Part shown: piece by piece, positions 1 through 8,847 of the stretch
Layout: every line of letters starts with the position of its first letter
Position numbering within the stretch: the first letter of the stretch is position 1
DNA from: Kosmotogales bacterium
Lineage (GTDB): Bacteria > Thermotogota > Thermotogae > Petrotogales > Kosmotogaceae
Length of the DNA: 64,000 nt
Reading direction: 5' to 3'
Assembly (NCBI GenBank): GCA_030156385.1
Contig: JASGMR010000002.1
Span: forward strand, 27,949 to 91,948
The notes under the pieces: generated by a model
Seen by the model: the letters and a program-made list of their open reading frames with translations, nothing else
Told to the model about the DNA's origin: nothing
Database searches by the model: none
Position numbers and translations under genes: made by a program

Positions 1-666
1 TACGGAGAAAATCCAATGAGAATTCAAAAATATTTTCAATATCAGGTTATCATAAAACCCTCTCCGGAAAAAGCACAGGAATTATACATAGAATCTCTCG
101 AATCATTGGGAATTATTCCAACTGATCACGATATCAGATTTGTTGAAGATAACTGGGAATCTCCAACTCTTGGAGCATGGGGAATAGGTTGGGAAGTATG
201 GCTTGATGGAATGGAAGTTACCCAATTTACATATTTCCAGCAAGTAGGGGGAATAAACGTAAAACAGGTTTCTCTTGAAATCACATTTGGGCTGGAAAGA
301 ATAGCGATGTATCTGCAAAACAAAAACAGCATATTCGATGTTGAATGGAATGAAAAATTTACCTATGGAGATGTCTTCCTGAAAAATGAAAGAGATTGGT
401 CAAAATATAACTTTGAAATCGCGGATATTGAAATGCTATTTAACCTGTACAAGATGTACAGAAAAGAATTCGATAATTGCATAACAAACGATCTCTTTTT
501 ACCCGCATATGATTATTTGATAAAATGTTCCGGCACTTTTAACCTTTTGGATGCCAGAAATGCTATTTCCGTAACTCAAAGACAAACGTATATAAAATCT
601 ATCAGGGAGATGGCGAAAATCGTTGCAACAAAATATGTAGAATGGGAGGATAAAAAATATGAGTAA
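1..666 (+). CDS. glyQ: Glycyl-tRNA synthetase alpha subunit, 5' partial
   Basis: Catalytic subunit of the bacterial alpha2beta2 glycyl-tRNA synthetase, which charges tRNA-Gly in the cytoplasm. The frame is open from base 1 and reads [22 protein letters not shown], the conserved middle of GlyQ, so the gene begins before the window and about 70-80 N-terminal residues are missing. The ATG at 16 is an internal methionine, not a start. Conserved stretches visible are the IKPSP segment, [19 protein letters not shown] and [14 protein letters not shown], all typical of the class II alpha-subunit core. The last codons overlap glyS by 8 bases, so the subunits are probably translationally coupled. Very sure. 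Confidence 0.97.
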   Translation, partial: YGENPMRIQKYFQYQVIIKPSPEKAQELYIESLESLGIIPTDHDIRFVEDNWESPTLGAWGIGWEVWLDGMEVTQFTYFQQVGGINVKQVSLEITFGLERIAMYLQNKNSIFDVEWNEKFTYGDVFLKNERDWSKYNFEIADIEMLFNLYKMYRKEFDNCITNDLFLPAYDYLIKCSGTFNLLDARNAISVTQRQTYIKSIREMAKIVATKYVEWEDKKYE

Positions 667-2698
667 TTATTTAATCGAAATAGGTATAGAAGAATTGCCA
701 ACGAGTGAAATAACTCTTTTAAGAAAACAATTCTTGAATAATCTGGAAAAAAATATAAAAGAAAATAATTTGAATTACGATTATATAAAAATATTCTCCG
801 CCAGCAGACGATTCGGAGCGATAGTGAACAATATTGATATAAAACAGAAAGATTTCATCGAAGAAAAGAGAGGACCAAGCGAACAAATTGCTTACAGGGA
901 CGGAAAAGCCACTAAAGCACTGGAAGGATTTTTAAAGGCAAATAAAAAGGGAACCGAAGATGTTTTTATCGATGAAGCAAATGGGGGCAGGTACGTATTC
1001 GTAAGAAACGAAATTGTCGGAAAAAAAACAATCGATTTGCTTCCGAATATAATAAAAAAAACTCTGGAAAAAATAGACTTCAAAAAACCGATGAGATGGG
1101 GAGAAGGTAATTATAAATTTGTAAGACCAATAAGATGGATAGTGAGTGTAATGGATAACGAAATAGTTCCACTGAACATATACGGTAAAAAGAGCTCCGA
1201 TAAATCCGAAGGTCATCGTTTTTTCGTAGGTGAGGTTTCTGTTAATCCGGAAAGTTATTTTGAAAGGCTCAGAAAAGCTTACGTAACTGCAGATAACGAA
1301 GAACGAAAATCAAGAATTATAAAACAATTAAAAAAATGCGAAAATGAAAATACAAAAGTTAATATCGATGAAGAACTCATAGATGAAATAGAAACACTCA
1401 CCGAATACCCTACGGCTGTGTTTGGAGAATTCAAAGAAAAGTACAGAGAACTTCCGAAAGAAATAATAATAACAACCATTAAACACCATCAAAGAACTTT
1501 TCCAATTTATATAAATAACATAATTTCAAATAAATTTATTGCCTTTCAGGACGGTCCGTCGGACCCAAAAAACAATGTAAAAAATGGGTATGAAAAGGTT
1601 ATCAATGCGAGACTGGAAGATGCCTATTTTTACTTTAAAAAAGATATATCAAAATCTCTTGAAAAGAATGTCGCGGATTTAAAAGATGTTATTTTTCAAA
1701 ACGGTTTAGGTACCTTATACGATAAAACCAACAGAATAATAAAATTATCGGAATTTATAGCGGATAAATTGCACGCCTCAGAATCAGAAAAAAAATTGGT
1801 TGAACGCACAGCATTACTTTCAAAGACCGATTTAGTAACGATGGTCGTCTATGAATTCCCTGAACTCCAGGGGATAATGGGAAGGATATATTCATCGCTT
1901 CAGGGAGAAAACGAATCGGTATCATGGGGAATTCAAGAACAATACAACATTGAAAAAATACCCGAAACACTTACAGGAACGATAGTGGGCATCGCGGACA
2001 AAATCGATACTGTGATCGGTAATTTTTCCGTTGGAAACATTCCTTCGAGTTCAAAAGATCCGTATGCGTTGAGAAGAAAAATGAATTCAATTATTCATAT
2101 AATGATAAATAACGGTTGGAAATTGAGTTTGGACGAAATATTGGCTAAATCGGCCGAAATTCTTGGTAAGGACTATGCAAAAATAGAGGATGCTGTAAAC
2201 AATTTTATAATGGGCAGGGTCGAAGCCATACTGTTGGAAAAGGGCTTTTCAAAAAATGTTATCAAAGCCAGCCTGAATAAATATGATATTCCCTATAACG
2301 CGTGGGTAACGGCGGATAATTTAACTGAATATATGGCAATGAATGAATTTAAAGATTTAATAACCGCATTCCAGAGAATTCACAATATCACTAAAAAACA
2401 CGGAAGATCCGATTTTGAAGGCAAGCTATTCATTCAGCAGGAAGAAAAGGAACTTTTCAAAGAATATATGAAAATCTATGATTCGGTTCAAAAAGGAATT
2501 GAAAAATATGATTATACGGAGTCTTTAGATTCAATACTGAATGCAAAAAATGTTATAGATAAATATTTTGACAATGTTTTTGTTATGGACGAGAGAGAAG
2601 ACATAAGAATGAATAGATTGGGATTTTTAAAATCATTTGATGATGTATTATTCAAAATAGGTGATCTTTCCCTTTTAAACTCGGAACTAGATGAATAA
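659..2698 (+). CDS. glyS: Glycyl-tRNA synthetase beta subunit
   Basis: Beta subunit of the tetrameric glycyl-tRNA synthetase, needed for tRNA-Gly recognition together with GlyQ. At 679 residues it is the usual length. The N-terminus [14 protein letters not shown], the RGPS motif near residue 70, [19 protein letters not shown] around residue 145, and [22 protein letters not shown] near residue 395 (the HD-like region) are family hallmarks; the C-terminal 150 residues form the anticodon-binding DALR-type domain. It starts 8 bases inside glyQ, and its last 8 bases overlap the start of era, so the three genes form one transcript. Nothing odd was seen. Confidence 0.97.
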   Translation: MSNYLIEIGIEELPTSEITLLRKQFLNNLEKNIKENNLNYDYIKIFSASRRFGAIVNNIDIKQKDFIEEKRGPSEQIAYRDGKATKALEGFLKANKKGTEDVFIDEANGGRYVFVRNEIVGKKTIDLLPNIIKKTLEKIDFKKPMRWGEGNYKFVRPIRWIVSVMDNEIVPLNIYGKKSSDKSEGHRFFVGEVSVNPESYFERLRKAYVTADNEERKSRIIKQLKKCENENTKVNIDEELIDEIETLTEYPTAVFGEFKEKYRELPKEIIITTIKHHQRTFPIYINNIISNKFIAFQDGPSDPKNNVKNGYEKVINARLEDAYFYFKKDISKSLEKNVADLKDVIFQNGLGTLYDKTNRIIKLSEFIADKLHASESEKKLVERTALLSKTDLVTMVVYEFPELQGIMGRIYSSLQGENESVSWGIQEQYNIEKIPETLTGTIVGIADKIDTVIGNFSVGNIPSSSKDPYALRRKMNSIIHIMINNGWKLSLDEILAKSAEILGKDYAKIEDAVNNFIMGRVEAILLEKGFSKNVIKASLNKYDIPYNAWVTADNLTEYMAMNEFKDLITAFQRIHNITKKHGRSDFEGKLFIQQEEKELFKEYMKIYDSVQKGIEKYDYTESLDSILNAKNVIDKYFDNVFVMDEREDIRMNRLGFLKSFDDVLFKIGDLSLLNSELDE

Positions 2699-3644
2699 TA
2701 GTGATTACAGGTCGGGAATAGTATCGTTAATAGGGAAACCGAATGTCGGAAAATCCTCATTGCTTAATTTTCTTGTTGGTGAGAAGATAGCGATCGTTTC
2801 AGATAAAATTCAAACTACCAGAAACAGAATAGGTGGCATTGTAAACAAAAATAACGCTCAGATAGTTTTTTACGATACTCCCGGAATTCATAAACCGCTA
2901 CACAAGTTAGGAAAATACATATTGCAGGTAGCGATGAACGCTCTTAATGGTGTAGATCTGTTGACTGTAATTTTAGATATTGAAGATGGCATCTTTCAAT
3001 CAGATAAGCTTGTTTTCAACCACATCTCAAAGAGTACAACACCTGTAATTATCCTTATAAATAAAATTGATACGGTTTTAAAAAACTTAAACGAATTGAA
3101 TGAAGAAGAGGTTTTTAAAAATGAAGTGATTCAAAACTTCATTCGAAAGATAAACGAACTCTTTCCCGCTTACGAAAAAATTATTCCCATATCGGTCACT
3201 AAAAGCTATGGAATTGAATCTTATTTAAACACTGTAATCGAATTTCTTCCAAAAGGACATCCTCTGTTTTCAGAAGAAGCCATCACAGACAGATCAATAA
3301 AATTCATGATATCCGAAATAATAAGGGAAAAAATTCTTTTTTTAACCAATGAGGAAATCCCTCATTCAGTGGGAATTTATATACAAAAATTTCAAGATGA
3401 ACATGATTCATTCGATATAATGGCGGATATAATAGTTGAAAGAAAATCACAAAAACCCATTGTTATAGGTAAAAAGGGAAGTATGATCGGGAAAATCAGA
3501 AAACTGGCAAAAAAAGACATGGAATATCTTTTTGATGTAAAGGTTAAACTCGAATTATTCGTAAAAATTAAAGAGAACTGGAGACAGAACGATAAATTTA
3601 TCAGGGAATATACGAACTTAGTGGATGAAATAAAAAACCTTTAA
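2691..3644 (+). CDS. era: GTPase Era, ribosome assembly
   Basis: Essential GTPase that binds the 3' end of 16S rRNA and checks 30S maturation. The G domain shows G1 GKPNVGKSS (residues 15-23), G3 DTPG with the Era-specific IHKPLHKLG switch II segment, and G4 NKID; the C-terminal KH domain contains IVIGKKGSMIGKI. The 317-residue length is slightly above the usual ~300. The gene overlaps glyS by 8 bases, giving glyQ-glyS-era. The next gene is on the opposite strand. Sure of the identity. Confidence 0.97.
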   Translation: MNNSDYRSGIVSLIGKPNVGKSSLLNFLVGEKIAIVSDKIQTTRNRIGGIVNKNNAQIVFYDTPGIHKPLHKLGKYILQVAMNALNGVDLLTVILDIEDGIFQSDKLVFNHISKSTTPVIILINKIDTVLKNLNELNEEEVFKNEVIQNFIRKINELFPAYEKIIPISVTKSYGIESYLNTVIEFLPKGHPLFSEEAITDRSIKFMISEIIREKILFLTNEEIPHSVGIYIQKFQDEHDSFDIMADIIVERKSQKPIVIGKKGSMIGKIRKLAKKDMEYLFDVKVKLELFVKIKENWRQNDKFIREYTNLVDEIKNL

Positions 3645-3853
3645 TATATAGAATTTTATCTTGTAAAACCAATTATAATTTTGTTGTTTAATAAATGCAT
3701 TTTTTCATACTTCTGAAATATCTCTGGTATTTTTCTGAAAACATCCATAATTTATTTAAAAATATAAAAAGAGAAGTAAGATTTTTAAAAAAGGAGAGAG
3801 TCCACTAATAATCTTACTTCCACAATTTTCTTACCGATTCCGAATAATTTGTA

Positions 3854-5143
3854 TTAAGTACCTTCATTGTTTAAGGCAGTTGCTTTTTGATCTGATTTAT
3901 TAATATCCATATTTTTATACTCGCCCTTTGCAAAGAAAATAACTGTGAAAAAAATTGTCACGACGAGCGATATGAGTGTTAATATGTGTGCAGGTATTCT
4001 ATCAACCAGAAAACCATAAATTGCTGTTCCTAATGGGACTATCAGTTGAGAGACAACACCTATGACCGAAAAAACCCTTGATCTGACTTCCGAAGGAGTG
4101 GCCCTCTGAAAAAAAATGTTTATAGGGGTATTTATTTGAGCGTTGAAAATTCCCATGAAGATGAATATTATAGATATTACACCCAGATATAGCCAGGTGG
4201 CCCCACCTAACGCTTTAGTAATGCCCGGGAAGATAACAACATTGAATGCAACAAGAAAAATCATCTGAATGATAAAACCATTTTTAAAAAGAGTGCTGAT
4301 CTTTTTATTAGAAAGAAACACCGCTATCAATATATTTCCAATCAGAGTACCTAGTACCCAGGATGCTTCCATAAGTCCATATTGAAAACTTGAAAACCCG
4401 ACAATTTCTCTGGCAAAAAACGGAAGGACAACTAATGAAATAGGTGCACTCAGAAAATTAACAAGCATAAAAAACATCATCATATTTAAAATAAACCGAT
4501 TGTTTTTAAAATATATTATTCCAAATTTGAAATCATCGAAAAATTGTTTCAGTGTCATTTTTTTCTTTTCTGTAGATTGATTGTATTTAATGAACATTTC
4601 GCTTATACCCGAAACAACAAATGAAATACCGTTAATCAAAAAAACAATTTGAATTCCTAAAGGATACAGTATTCCTCCAAAGGCAGGGCCTACTATATAA
4701 CTGAGCGCATTTAAAGCACTCAAAATGGAATTACTTCTTGTGAGTTTCTCTTCAGGAACCAATTCGGGTAACATTGCTGCTGTAGCGGGATCAAAGAAAA
4801 TATCCATTATGGAAATGAATATTTGTAAAATGTAAATCACATATAATTCTAAGTTGCCGGAAAAAGTTATAAAAGCCAGCAAAAATATTGTGGCGCCTCT
4901 TCCAAAATCCATTAATACCATAATTTTCTTTCTATTGAATCTGTCCCCCACAATTCCGGCAAATGGAGCAAAAATTACTTTTGGCAGCAAAGTAACAACC
5001 AGAAATGTCCCCATCATAGTACCGGAACCAGTTACATCAAGAATGTAAAGTGAAAGTGCCAAAGATTGAATACCACTTCCTATCAATGAAACTACTCTGC
5101 CAGCCGCCAATAACCAAAAATTATAAAGATAAACCCTCATCAT
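3854..5143 (-). CDS. MFS exporter, DHA3-like (MFS_3) drug/siderophore efflux family
   Basis: Twelve-helix major facilitator transporter of 429 residues, likely a proton-coupled exporter in the inner membrane. The loop 2-3 signature appears as GIVGDRFNRKKIMVLMD (residues ~65-81), and an alternation of hydrophobic segments runs through the whole protein. The sequence TRSNSILSALNALSYIVGPAFGG and the C-terminal QRATPSEVRSRVFS resemble the EntS/macrolide-efflux branch. A Shine-Dalgarno AAGGAG lies at 5153-5148; either ATG at 5143 or 5140 could be used. It stands alone with its own promoter. The substrate cannot be told from the sequence. Confidence 0.85.
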   Translation of the reverse strand: MMRVYLYNFWLLAAGRVVSLIGSGIQSLALSLYILDVTGSGTMMGTFLVVTLLPKVIFAPFAGIVGDRFNRKKIMVLMDFGRGATIFLLAFITFSGNLELYVIYILQIFISIMDIFFDPATAAMLPELVPEEKLTRSNSILSALNALSYIVGPAFGGILYPLGIQIVFLINGISFVVSGISEMFIKYNQSTEKKKMTLKQFFDDFKFGIIYFKNNRFILNMMMFFMLVNFLSAPISLVVLPFFAREIVGFSSFQYGLMEASWVLGTLIGNILIAVFLSNKKISTLFKNGFIIQMIFLVAFNVVIFPGITKALGGATWLYLGVISIIFIFMGIFNAQINTPINIFFQRATPSEVRSRVFSVIGVVSQLIVPLGTAIYGFLVDRIPAHILTLISLVVTIFFTVIFFAKGEYKNMDINKSDQKATALNNEGT

Positions 5144-5170
5144 TTTTCTCCTTAAAAAACATTTACTATT

Positions 5171-5198
5171 ATGATATCATATATTTCAATATTATCAA
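5171..5198 (-). promoter_or_regulatory. Candidate sigma70-type promoter for the MFS exporter
   Basis: On the minus strand TTGATA (5198-5193) and TATCAT (5176-5171) are separated by 16 bases and lie about 30 bases before the exporter's start. The match is moderate. Confidence 0.45.
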
Positions 5199-5386
5199 GC
5201 GCATATAAAAATATTTTTATTTTTTAGACAAAAAAATTAATTATTATAAAAAAATACCTTTATTTTTTATAATTATAAATATTGAAATAAATATTATTTG
5301 CTTTTCATCGTTACAACGATCAAAAAAATTTGGTAATTTAATTTAAATTATTGAATTACGATGTTTTTTTAAAATATTTGAAAGAA

Positions 5387-5395
5387 TGATATAAT
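5387..5395 (+). promoter_or_regulatory. Extended -10 promoter for the cyclophilin gene
   Basis: TGATATAAT at 5387-5395 is a perfect extended -10 element (TGN plus TATAAT). No good -35 box lies 17 bases upstream, which fits extended -10 promoters. It is about 40 bases before the cyclophilin ATG. Confidence 0.6.
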
Positions 5396-5434
5396 CGTAC
5401 AAGTTTGCACAAATTTTATAATCGGGAGGAAAAA

Positions 5435-6028
5435 ATGGAAGAAAATATAAAACAACTGAAAAAACCGGAAATTGACGAGGAAATATGTATTATCCATACA
5501 AATAGTGGTGATATCAAGTTGAGACTGTTTGAGAATATAGTTCCGAATACTGTAAAAAATTTTAAGACGCATGCAAATGCAGGATATTATGTTGGATGTG
5601 AATTTTTCAGAACTATCGACGACTTCATGATTCAGGGTGGTGATCCGACGAATACCGGAAGAGGTGGTGAAAGCATCTGGGGAAAAAGTTTCAAAGATGA
5701 ATTTTCTGATGAACTTAAACACTTCAGGGGAGCATTATCAATGGCCAACGCTGGCCCTAACACCAATGGCAGCCAGTTTTTTATTGTTCAAAATAATTCA
5801 ATTCCTCAGGAACATTTGGGTTTTTTCCCTTTAAAGGAAATTATAAAAGAAAAATACTCCGAAATTGGTGGGTGTCCTCATTTGGATAACAAACATGCTG
5901 TCTTCGGACAGGTCTTTGAAGGCATGGATGTTGTGGATAAAATTGCTTCAAAAAAGACCGACAGCAGGGCTAGACCAATGAATCCGACAATAATCAAATC
6001 TATAGAATTTATAAAATATGAAAATTGA
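5435..6028 (+). CDS. Cyclophilin-type peptidyl-prolyl cis-trans isomerase
   Basis: Cytoplasmic proline isomerase (no signal peptide), assisting protein folding. The ATG at 5435 is chosen because GGGAGG lies 6 bases upstream; an upstream in-frame TTG at 5405 has no ribosome site and overlaps the predicted transcription start. In this 197-residue form the active-site segments FFRTIDDFMIQGGDP, GALSMANAGPNTNGSQFFI and HAVFGQVFEGMDVVD are all present, including the catalytic Arg in FFR and the F-x-I-Q-G-G-D loop. An insertion around residues 125-150 (GFFPLKEIIKEKYSEIGGCPHLD) is typical of the longer Firmicutes/Thermotogae type. Monocistronic between its promoter and a terminator at 6087-6119. Confidence 0.93.
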   Translation: MEENIKQLKKPEIDEEICIIHTNSGDIKLRLFENIVPNTVKNFKTHANAGYYVGCEFFRTIDDFMIQGGDPTNTGRGGESIWGKSFKDEFSDELKHFRGALSMANAGPNTNGSQFFIVQNNSIPQEHLGFFPLKEIIKEKYSEIGGCPHLDNKHAVFGQVFEGMDVVDKIASKKTDSRARPMNPTIIKSIEFIKYEN

Positions 6029-6086
6029 CAGATTTTCTCATTCGCTTTTTAAGTAGCTTTACAGGGAAATAAATTCAATATACATT

Positions 6087-6119
6087 AAAATCGGATCAAT
6101 TTTTATTTGATCCGATTTT
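6087..6119. terminator. Bidirectional intrinsic terminator between cyclophilin and rsgA
   Basis: A perfect 13-bp stem (6087-6099 with 6107-6119) and a 7-base loop. The arms begin with AAAA and end with TTTT, giving a U-tract on either strand. It separates the convergent cyclophilin and rsgA genes. Confidence 0.85.
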
Positions 6120-6174
6120 GAATGTTATCATTAGATAAATTCCGTTTCATATATAGACTATTTTTAAAAAGCTT

Positions 6175-7077
6175 TCAGCAATCTTGTTTTAACTTTATAA
6201 AATTTCTATATCTTTTCTCACTTATTTTTCCCTCTTCCACAGCAATTTTTACAGCGCATTCCGGTTCTTTGGTATGACTACAATTCCTGAATTTGCATCT
6301 TTTGGATATTTCAAAAATATCTTTGAACGTTTCTTCTATTTCGTGCTTATCCGAGATAATTCCAAATTCTCTGAGCCCGGGAATATCAATTATCTTCCCA
6401 CCCTGTGGAATAAAATATACCGAAGAGGATGTTGTCGTATGTTTTCCCTTATATAGTGAAGAACTGATTTCCCCCGTCTTGGCTAAATTATCATTTAAAA
6501 TGCTGTTGACTAATGAAGATTTACCGACACCGGAAATCCCTGTGAACACCGAAATTTTATTATTAAGAATTTTTTTTACTTCTTCTATACCTTCACCAGT
6601 AAAAGTACTCGTAATAAAAACTTTATAATTATTTTCTCTATATAGTTTGATGTCTTCTTCAATGAGTTTTTTATCTACTAAATCAATTTTATTAAAAATA
6701 ATTATCGGCTCTATCCCACCGTGTTTAGCGGCGATTATATATCTATCTATAAGATTCGTTTTATATGATGGATCTTTAACAGAAAAAACCAATAGTGCCT
6801 GATCAATGTTTGAGGCAAGAATCTGTTCCATATGTTTTCCTTTTTTCCCTGCTCCTCTTCTGACCAGTTTGGTTTTTCTACTCTTTATTTCTTTTATTAC
6901 TCCTTTGTTTCCCTGTGTTTTTTCAAATTCAACATAATCACCAACCACCACAAGTGATTTAGTCTTTTGCAATTGATTGAACAATTTTCCTCTTAAAATA
7001 CATTTGATTTCCTTTAATTCTTCTTCAATATAAACATTTATTAAACCCTTCTGTACATTCGTCACTAATCCTATCAA
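6175..7077 (-). CDS. rsgA: Ribosome small-subunit-dependent GTPase RsgA
   Basis: Circularly permuted GTPase acting in late 30S assembly. Motif order is G4 NKIDLV, then G1 SGVGKSSLVN, then G3 DIPGLREFG, followed by the zinc finger CKFRNCSHTKEPEC with its C-C-H-C ligands; an OB fold lies at the N-terminus. Start choice: GGAGGT at 7091-7086 is 7-8 bases before a TTG at 7077, and the protein then begins like other RsgA proteins (LIGLVTNVQKG); the upstream ATG at 7092 would place the ribosome site inside the coding region. The 300-residue length is normal. A terminator hairpin at 7099-7128 immediately precedes the ribosome site, so expression probably depends on readthrough or attenuation. Identity very sure, start fairly sure. 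Confidence 0.95.
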   Translation of the reverse strand: MIGLVTNVQKGLINVYIEEELKEIKCILRGKLFNQLQKTKSLVVVGDYVEFEKTQGNKGVIKEIKSRKTKLVRRGAGKKGKHMEQILASNIDQALLVFSVKDPSYKTNLIDRYIIAAKHGGIEPIIIFNKIDLVDKKLIEEDIKLYRENNYKVFITSTFTGEGIEEVKKILNNKISVFTGISGVGKSSLVNSILNDNLAKTGEISSSLYKGKHTTTSSSVYFIPQGGKIIDIPGLREFGIISDKHEIEETFKDIFEISKRCKFRNCSHTKEPECAVKIAVEEGKISEKRYRNFIKLKQDC

Positions 7078-7098
7078 TTTATTTACCTCCATAATAAA

Positions 7099-7128
7099 AA
7101 ACCACGGTTTTTTCAATAACCGTGGTTT
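7099..7128 (-). terminator. Terminator/attenuator hairpin just upstream of rsgA
   Basis: On the minus strand an 11-bp perfect stem (7128-7118 with 7109-7099) with an 8-base loop runs into six consecutive T's, followed at once by the rsgA ribosome site. It ends the small-ORF transcript, or acts as an attenuator in the rsgA leader. Confidence 0.75.
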
Positions 7129-7152
7129 CCATTAACTTATTATAAAGGTTTA

Positions 7153-7242
7153 TTAAAAGTCACTTAACTTCAGGAAGCCCCGGTTATAATTCAAGAATAT
7201 TCTTTTTTCTACAATTATCTCTATTGAATAATTTTCTCTCAT
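7153..7242 (-). CDS. Small ORF, 29 residues, possible leader peptide before rsgA
   Basis: The minus strand has a near-perfect ribosome site (GGAGGTGAGG, 7256-7247) 4 bases from an ATG at 7242, opening 29 codons that begin MRENYSIEIIVEKRIF and end RGFLKLSDF before TAA. It has no cysteines, signal peptide or membrane segment, is rich in charged and aromatic residues, and has no run of one amino acid such as classical attenuators use. A TTGTTT-18-TATAAT promoter lies just upstream and a terminator hairpin 24 bases downstream, then rsgA. I do not recognise the peptide. It may be a cis-acting leader or a small protein in its own right. Confidence 0.6.
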   Translation of the reverse strand: MRENYSIEIIVEKRIFLNYNRGFLKLSDF

Positions 7243-7272
7243 AAAACCTCACCTCCTAAATAATTCTGGTAG

Positions 7273-7302
7273 ATTATAACACAACAGGTCAATTAAAAAC
7301 AA
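7273..7302 (-). promoter_or_regulatory. Promoter for the small ORF / rsgA leader
   Basis: TTGTTT (7302-7297), an 18-base spacer and TATAAT (7278-7273) on the minus strand, about 30 bases before the small ORF's ATG. The -35 box abuts the 3' end of the upstream glycosyltransferase. Confidence 0.6.
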
Positions 7303-8031
7303 TCATAAATTAAATTTCTTTCTGTATCGTTTTGAAATCTTTGACATTTTGAACATTTGAAATATCACTTTGTAAAATGGTACTGCTTTGAATATTTGAA
7401 TGATCATCTTGAATTCATTAATAAATCCTTTAAACATCCCTTGCTTTTGACTTTTCATTGTATTCGAAAAATTTACCGGAATACATACAAAACTGACTTC
7501 GTTTTTTATAAAATAATCATTCATTAAAACTTCAATACCGAATCCTATTTTTGGTTTTACAAATATTTTTTTTATAATATTCTTGTTCAAACACCTTTCT
7601 CCACTCACAAAATCACACTTCAACATTTTATAAATTTTCAACGAATTCTTTCTTATGGACATCGTGACATCGACTTTTTTGTTTATAACGGGTTCGATGA
7701 GTTTCTCAATATCAGTCAAAATAATATTTGTAAGATCGGCATCCAGGAAAAGAATATAATCGGTTTCAGTGTTGTCAAGCCCCGTTTTCATCGCTAAAGT
7801 TTTCCCGGCATTTTTTTCTTTCCTGATAATTTTAAGTTTTTCAGAATTTATTTCATTTACCCTCTGATAAGTATCGTCCGATGAACAATCATCTACAACT
7901 ATGATTTTCTGAATATATTCGCTACCTATAATCGGCTCAATAACGTTCTTTATTCTAGGTCCCTCATTATAAGCCGGAATTATCACAGTTACTCCCTGAT
8001 GTTCATTATTATTAAAAATTAAGTCCTTCAT
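7303..8031 (-). CDS. Family 2 glycosyltransferase (GT-A fold)
   Basis: Nucleotide-sugar-dependent glycosyltransferase, likely acting on a lipid-linked or surface glycan at the cytoplasmic face of the membrane. The N-terminal GT2 signature VTVIIPAYNEGPRIKNV, the VDDCSSDDT loop and the metal-binding LFLDADLT (DxD) are clear. There is no obvious membrane anchor, only a basic C-terminus (SKISKRYRKKFNL). GGTGGT six bases before the ATG at 8031 favours this start over the ATG at 8043. It follows the aminopeptidase gene closely and is the last gene of the wecG-type operon. The acceptor is unknown. Confidence 0.85.
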   Translation of the reverse strand: MKDLIFNNNEHQGVTVIIPAYNEGPRIKNVIEPIIGSEYIQKIIVVDDCSSDDTYQRVNEINSEKLKIIRKEKNAGKTLAMKTGLDNTETDYILFLDADLTNIILTDIEKLIEPVINKKVDVTMSIRKNSLKIYKMLKCDFVSGERCLNKNIIKKIFVKPKIGFGIEVLMNDYFIKNEVSFVCIPVNFSNTMKSQKQGMFKGFINEFKMIIQIFKAVPFYKVIFQMFKMSKISKRYRKKFNL

Positions 8032-8047
8032 CAAAACCACCATTCAA

Positions 8048-8845
8048 TCAAAAAATAAAGAGAAATTTTCTTAAAACTTCATAAAAATCCGTTTCTTTAA
8101 AACATATCGCCCTGGAACCTGTTTGACTCACTCCCGGAAAGAAAGAGTTTCTATATGCATCTTTGTGCCTCATATAAGTTACTTTAACACTGAATGTTTC
8201 AGGGAGTTCGGGTATTAATACTTTATAATCACCCTTTAAGGATTGAAAAACCCCTTTTTCAATCAGTTTACATGCCAGATTGGGGTTAATACTTGTCGAA
8301 GCTCCCCCTTTTCCCTCAAGGGTCGCAACTGTTTTTATACCTTCTATAAAACTTCTCGCAAAGTTTGTGATAGATTTATCTCCACTTATAAAAACTGACG
8401 GAACTCTATAATAGGCGGCAGTAAAAGAATTTATTGTGAATTCACTCACCAGAACATCGTTTATTTCAATGGAATAAATATTAGTTGACATAGAATGGGA
8501 AAGGGGGTTGCCGTCAGAACCCGCAAAAGAATGGTATCCGGTATATATAGCAGCATCAAATGAACTATCAAGCCCATACATCATTATCAAAGGATTACCG
8601 GACCACCCACGAATTATTTTTGCACTCATCGGCAATTTTGATGGATTTATATTTCTTGCGGTATCATGGGCATCTTTAATGATTATTTCCGTTGCTCCTG
8701 CTTTAATCGCTCCATCACAAGCCGCTCTAACTTCCTCGGTCATTTGCTCCGAATAATATTTGTATTCCGGTTTGTTCAGTGTCGTTTCTGCCCAATCATT
8801 TATACCTGCGGTTCCTTCGATATCAGAACTGATAAATATTTTCAA
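8048..8845 (-). CDS. M55 family D-aminopeptidase (DppA-like)
   Basis: Zinc aminopeptidase of the DppA family, which releases D-amino acids from peptides and forms decameric rings in Bacillus. The N-terminal metal-binding SSDIEGTAG (residues 6-14), the IIIKDAHDTARNI segment (D and H ligands) and the YTGYHSFAG histidine near residue 105 are intact, and the length of 265 residues is usual. It uses a TTG start (8845) only 2 bases after the stop of the glycosyltransferase gene, with GGGAGATG as ribosome site. Its place between two glycosyltransferase genes suggests a role linked to the cell envelope, perhaps trimming D-amino-acid peptides, but that is inference. Confidence 0.88.
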   Translation of the reverse strand: MKIFISSDIEGTAGINDWAETTLNKPEYKYYSEQMTEEVRAACDGAIKAGATEIIIKDAHDTARNINPSKLPMSAKIIRGWSGNPLIMMYGLDSSFDAAIYTGYHSFAGSDGNPLSHSMSTNIYSIEINDVLVSEFTINSFTAAYYRVPSVFISGDKSITNFARSFIEGIKTVATLEGKGGASTSINPNLACKLIEKGVFQSLKGDYKVLIPELPETFSVKVTYMRHKDAYRNSFFPGVSQTGSRAICFKETDFYEVLRKFLFIF

Positions 8846-8847
8846 GC

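Noticed and set aside
3773..3820. 10-bp inverted repeat GAAGTAAGAT/ATCTTACTTC between era and the MFS gene
   Set aside because: The loop is 28 bases and there is no clean T-tract, so I do not call it a terminator; it could still be a weak one for either convergent gene.
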